Assembly: GCA_036345935.2 (NCBI GenBank)
Contig: JADWOT020001139.1
Span: forward strand, 248,001-312,000
Source: Taenia hydatigena
Lineage: Eukaryota > Platyhelminthes > Cestoda > Cyclophyllidea > Taeniidae
Direction: 5' to 3'
DNA length: 64,000 nucleotides
This document shows positions 61,589-64,000 of this stretch, in pieces. Numbering within the stretch: position 1 is the first letter of the stretch; every line of letters begins with the position of its first letter. The position numbers were made by a program, and so were the translations under genes. A model generated the notes under the pieces. It was not told the DNA's origin. It saw only the letters and a program-made list of their open reading frames with translations, and made no database searches.

Positions 61589-64000
61589 CTGAAAAGAATA
61601 GGATGATTTAAGAGAAACCTTTGAGAAATAAATCAGTAGTGCTGTTGGGTGTGGAATCTGGTGAAGTTGATCGGTTCCTAGCTGCGGAAACAACAAGAAC
61701 TTTGAAGACTAATCCCGCAGACCCTTCTAACTCCCAAGTAGGGTTCAGGCTCTAAAAGAGTAACAAAGAGAGATCACGGAAAAATGACAACAAAGCGACA
61801 GGAAGAGAAGATGAGACCTTATAGAAAATTGCTATGGTTAAGTTTAAAGAAGAATGCTACGGGAGGAACTCGAGCTCAAATCGGGCAAATCAATGTTCCA
61901 GTTAGACTCCCGATATTATTAATCGTTAAGCACTAAAAGCGCCTTAAATGTAATGTAGCCGCCATGCTGCCTAGCTAATTACCTTAACAGCCGTACTTTA
62001 GTGATTTGTGTGGTTGAACTGCTGATGTTTCAAATCCCCCATCACAAATTTTATCGAGCTTGGATTTCCATGATTTAATCTCTGTGCTTTTAGGCTCAAG
62101 CCAAGGCATCCCTTCGCCTCACTTGCACCGCTTGCGTTTGCATCCGGACAGGCGGCTGTAAAAATAGCTGTTGCAGTATAACTACATGGCACAAGGTCAT
62201 ATGAACTGAGGGGGGAACTAAAATTAGTTCAAACACAGGATGACTCAAAATTGGCTCACACAGTTGTGGATGCAACTGTGCTAAAGTGCAGTTCGAAGAG
62301 AACATAGCAGATTTTATGCTAAGGTTGCGCCTGCTAGGCCATAATAATCAGTGTCGACCAAGAGGAGACATTTGAACCCCATCAAAAGGTGTGATTCTTT
62401 ACTTAGACGTTGTCATACCTTAAATTTTACACTCAGTTTAAAGAGCAAAAATTAGGTAGAAATTTCTTGCAAGTAGATCTACTAGGCGGCAGAACGCTTA
62501 GCAGTATGAACTGAGTACAAGAAAACTCTGGTGTTTGGGTGGCACGTCACGTCATCGGATTGATTGCAGTGCAGTAGTTCACAAAGGCGACAAATATGCA
62601 GGCGCTGGCTGAATTGCGTAGGGTTAATCTGAGTATGATGACAAAGCGGCGATGTTGCTAACGTGTAAATAGACGTATGTATGCCCTCTCCGCTGACTTC
62701 CCGTCAATCATTTCTTTAACCAAAGACTGGAATGTATCACAGAAATGGATTTTCAAAGGTTCTTTGATAGGTTCTTAGCAACGAATCCCTTCCCATCACC
62801 TGAAATCCATTCCATGATTGCATAAATTTATGCAGATTTTTGAACTTAAGCTGCTCCATTTACCTTCTATACAGGCGGTCATAAAGAAGCTTACGCCGCC
62901 ATTAATGATTGCTTAGTTGGGTAAGTGAGTAAAGAGAGGAAGGAAAGATTGGGCATGAATGCTTCTAGTAATGGCACCACGTCTAAATACAACCGTTTTT
63001 CTCTTGCAAAACCACTAGGAATGAAAGAAAATTTTAGTTAAGTAGAGTAAGTGCCGGTGAGATAGGGGACTGGGTTAAGAGTAGGATAGGGATGGATGGT
63101 AGATAGGAAGAGGAAGCCAAAGCAGGTGTAGAAAGAATAAACTACCTCCATAATGCAACTGATAAAAAAGGGACAAAACTGTTTTAAAATATGTTATATA
63201 TTTCCCATTCCATCAAGCGTTAGGTGCTCAAAAACGCATTTTCTGACCTAGTCTAATCGACTTTTCTTTCTTTGCCTCATGTTCTCACGCATTGACGTCG
63301 TCAATGTTCAATTCTGGAACACTTCAACATTTCTATCGATTCACATGCCTTTCTGTCTTTCCACATTCCCTCCTCCAGCACCGTACTCCCTCAGTTTTCA
63401 TTGCCAATATAGACAATTTGCATTTTAATCACACCTGAATTGTCGGAATTTGCCTCAGGAACTCAAAAAAGCAGCGTACTGATTCTTATTTTTTGTACAA
63501 TTTTTTAATCAAAGAAGATGAATTGAGCGCATCTCTACTATTTTGTTCCCCTAGCTTTTCTTGTCAAAATAGACACTCCTTCCGCCGGACATGAACTGCC
63601 CTAGTCTCTTGCAGAAATAAATGTGCCGCTGATTCCTGATGGATGAAACTAACGAAGCCTTGTACCCTTTCTAGTCCTAACTTCTTTGCTGAGCTATAAT
63701 CCTTGCACAACGGTCACATCTAAATTGAAAAATAGTGAAATGAGAACTGCTGCGAGAATTTACAAAAGAAAGCATGATACCAATTTTCAATTCTGATTAA
63801 TTTGGGATCACATAAAGGCGAAAAGATTTTTGCTCTATATCAAGGCGACTGTTCCACTTCCTCCAAAAGTTGAGTTAACTGCCAAAAGTACCGTGGGTGT
63901 AGGTGGCGAGGCATAAGCATTTCACAATCTTGGATAACAGTCTCGATTGTATGCTAAATTCAGTTCAGCAAAGGTCTTAATAGGATTGCCAATTTAAAGA
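61589..64000. other. No gene seen, 2.4 kb to window end
   Basis: No recognisable coding exon, RNA gene or repeat partner. Frames at 61998-62305 are motif-free. The sequence is cut by the window edge. Confidence 0.5.

Noticed and set aside
1..64000. tRNA, rRNA, spliced-leader genes, CRISPR arrays, and RRM1/RRM2 exons of the RRM gene
   Set aside because: I looked for conserved tRNA arms, rRNA blocks, regular spacer arrays and further RNP motifs by eye and saw none. tRNAscan-SE, Rfam and a translated RRM profile search would settle this.

Overview
This window looks like nuclear DNA from an animal with a large, gene-poor, moderately AT-rich genome. Open frames are short, long unbroken frames are about as common as chance predicts, and most of the recognisable structure is old diverged repeats. 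There is no bacterial gene packing, operon, rRNA, tRNA or CRISPR array that I can see. One well-supported gene has a 33-nt intron next to introns of 91 and 201 nt. Very small introns like that are known in parasitic flatworms (flukes and tapeworms), so a flatworm is my best guess, but it remains an inference.

Only one gene is convincing. On the minus strand at 2172-3397 lies the 3' half of an RNA-binding-protein gene. Four exons join in a phase-consistent way: an acidic exon, a Ser/Pro/Asn/Leu-rich linker exon, and two exons that together rebuild one complete RRM, with a stop codon and an ATTAAA poly(A) signal behind it. The layout (low-complexity linker, then a C-terminal RRM) resembles CELF/Bruno-type or ELAV-type proteins. 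The 5' exons were not found. The rest of the window to the right may be its introns or may be intergenic.

Most of the rest is repeats, seen by comparing parts of the window with each other. R1 is a roughly 450-490 bp element at 5086 and 15941, with weaker copies near 4180 and 25240. R2 is a roughly 1.2 kb element in opposite orientations at 6395-7655 and 16395-17595. A degenerate 177-bp tandem array fills 8193-9280. R3 has four decaying copies at 18.7, 19.9, 21.0 and 44.9 kb, two of which carry a shared peptide frame. R4 is a very large imperfect inverted repeat (33.19-35.54 kb against 36.50-38.89 kb, about 0.95 kb spacer). R5 is at 28.2 and 60.2 kb. A 60-bp tandem repeat arranged as a fold-back lies at 48.99-49.48 kb. 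A frameshifted Ty3/gypsy-type pol remnant (reverse transcriptase into RNase H) lies on the minus strand at 47.78-48.44 kb.

Several isolated exon-like segments with good splice sites are listed at low confidence. Their reading phases do not chain into one gene, and a region this size should give some by chance. They need transcript or homology evidence.
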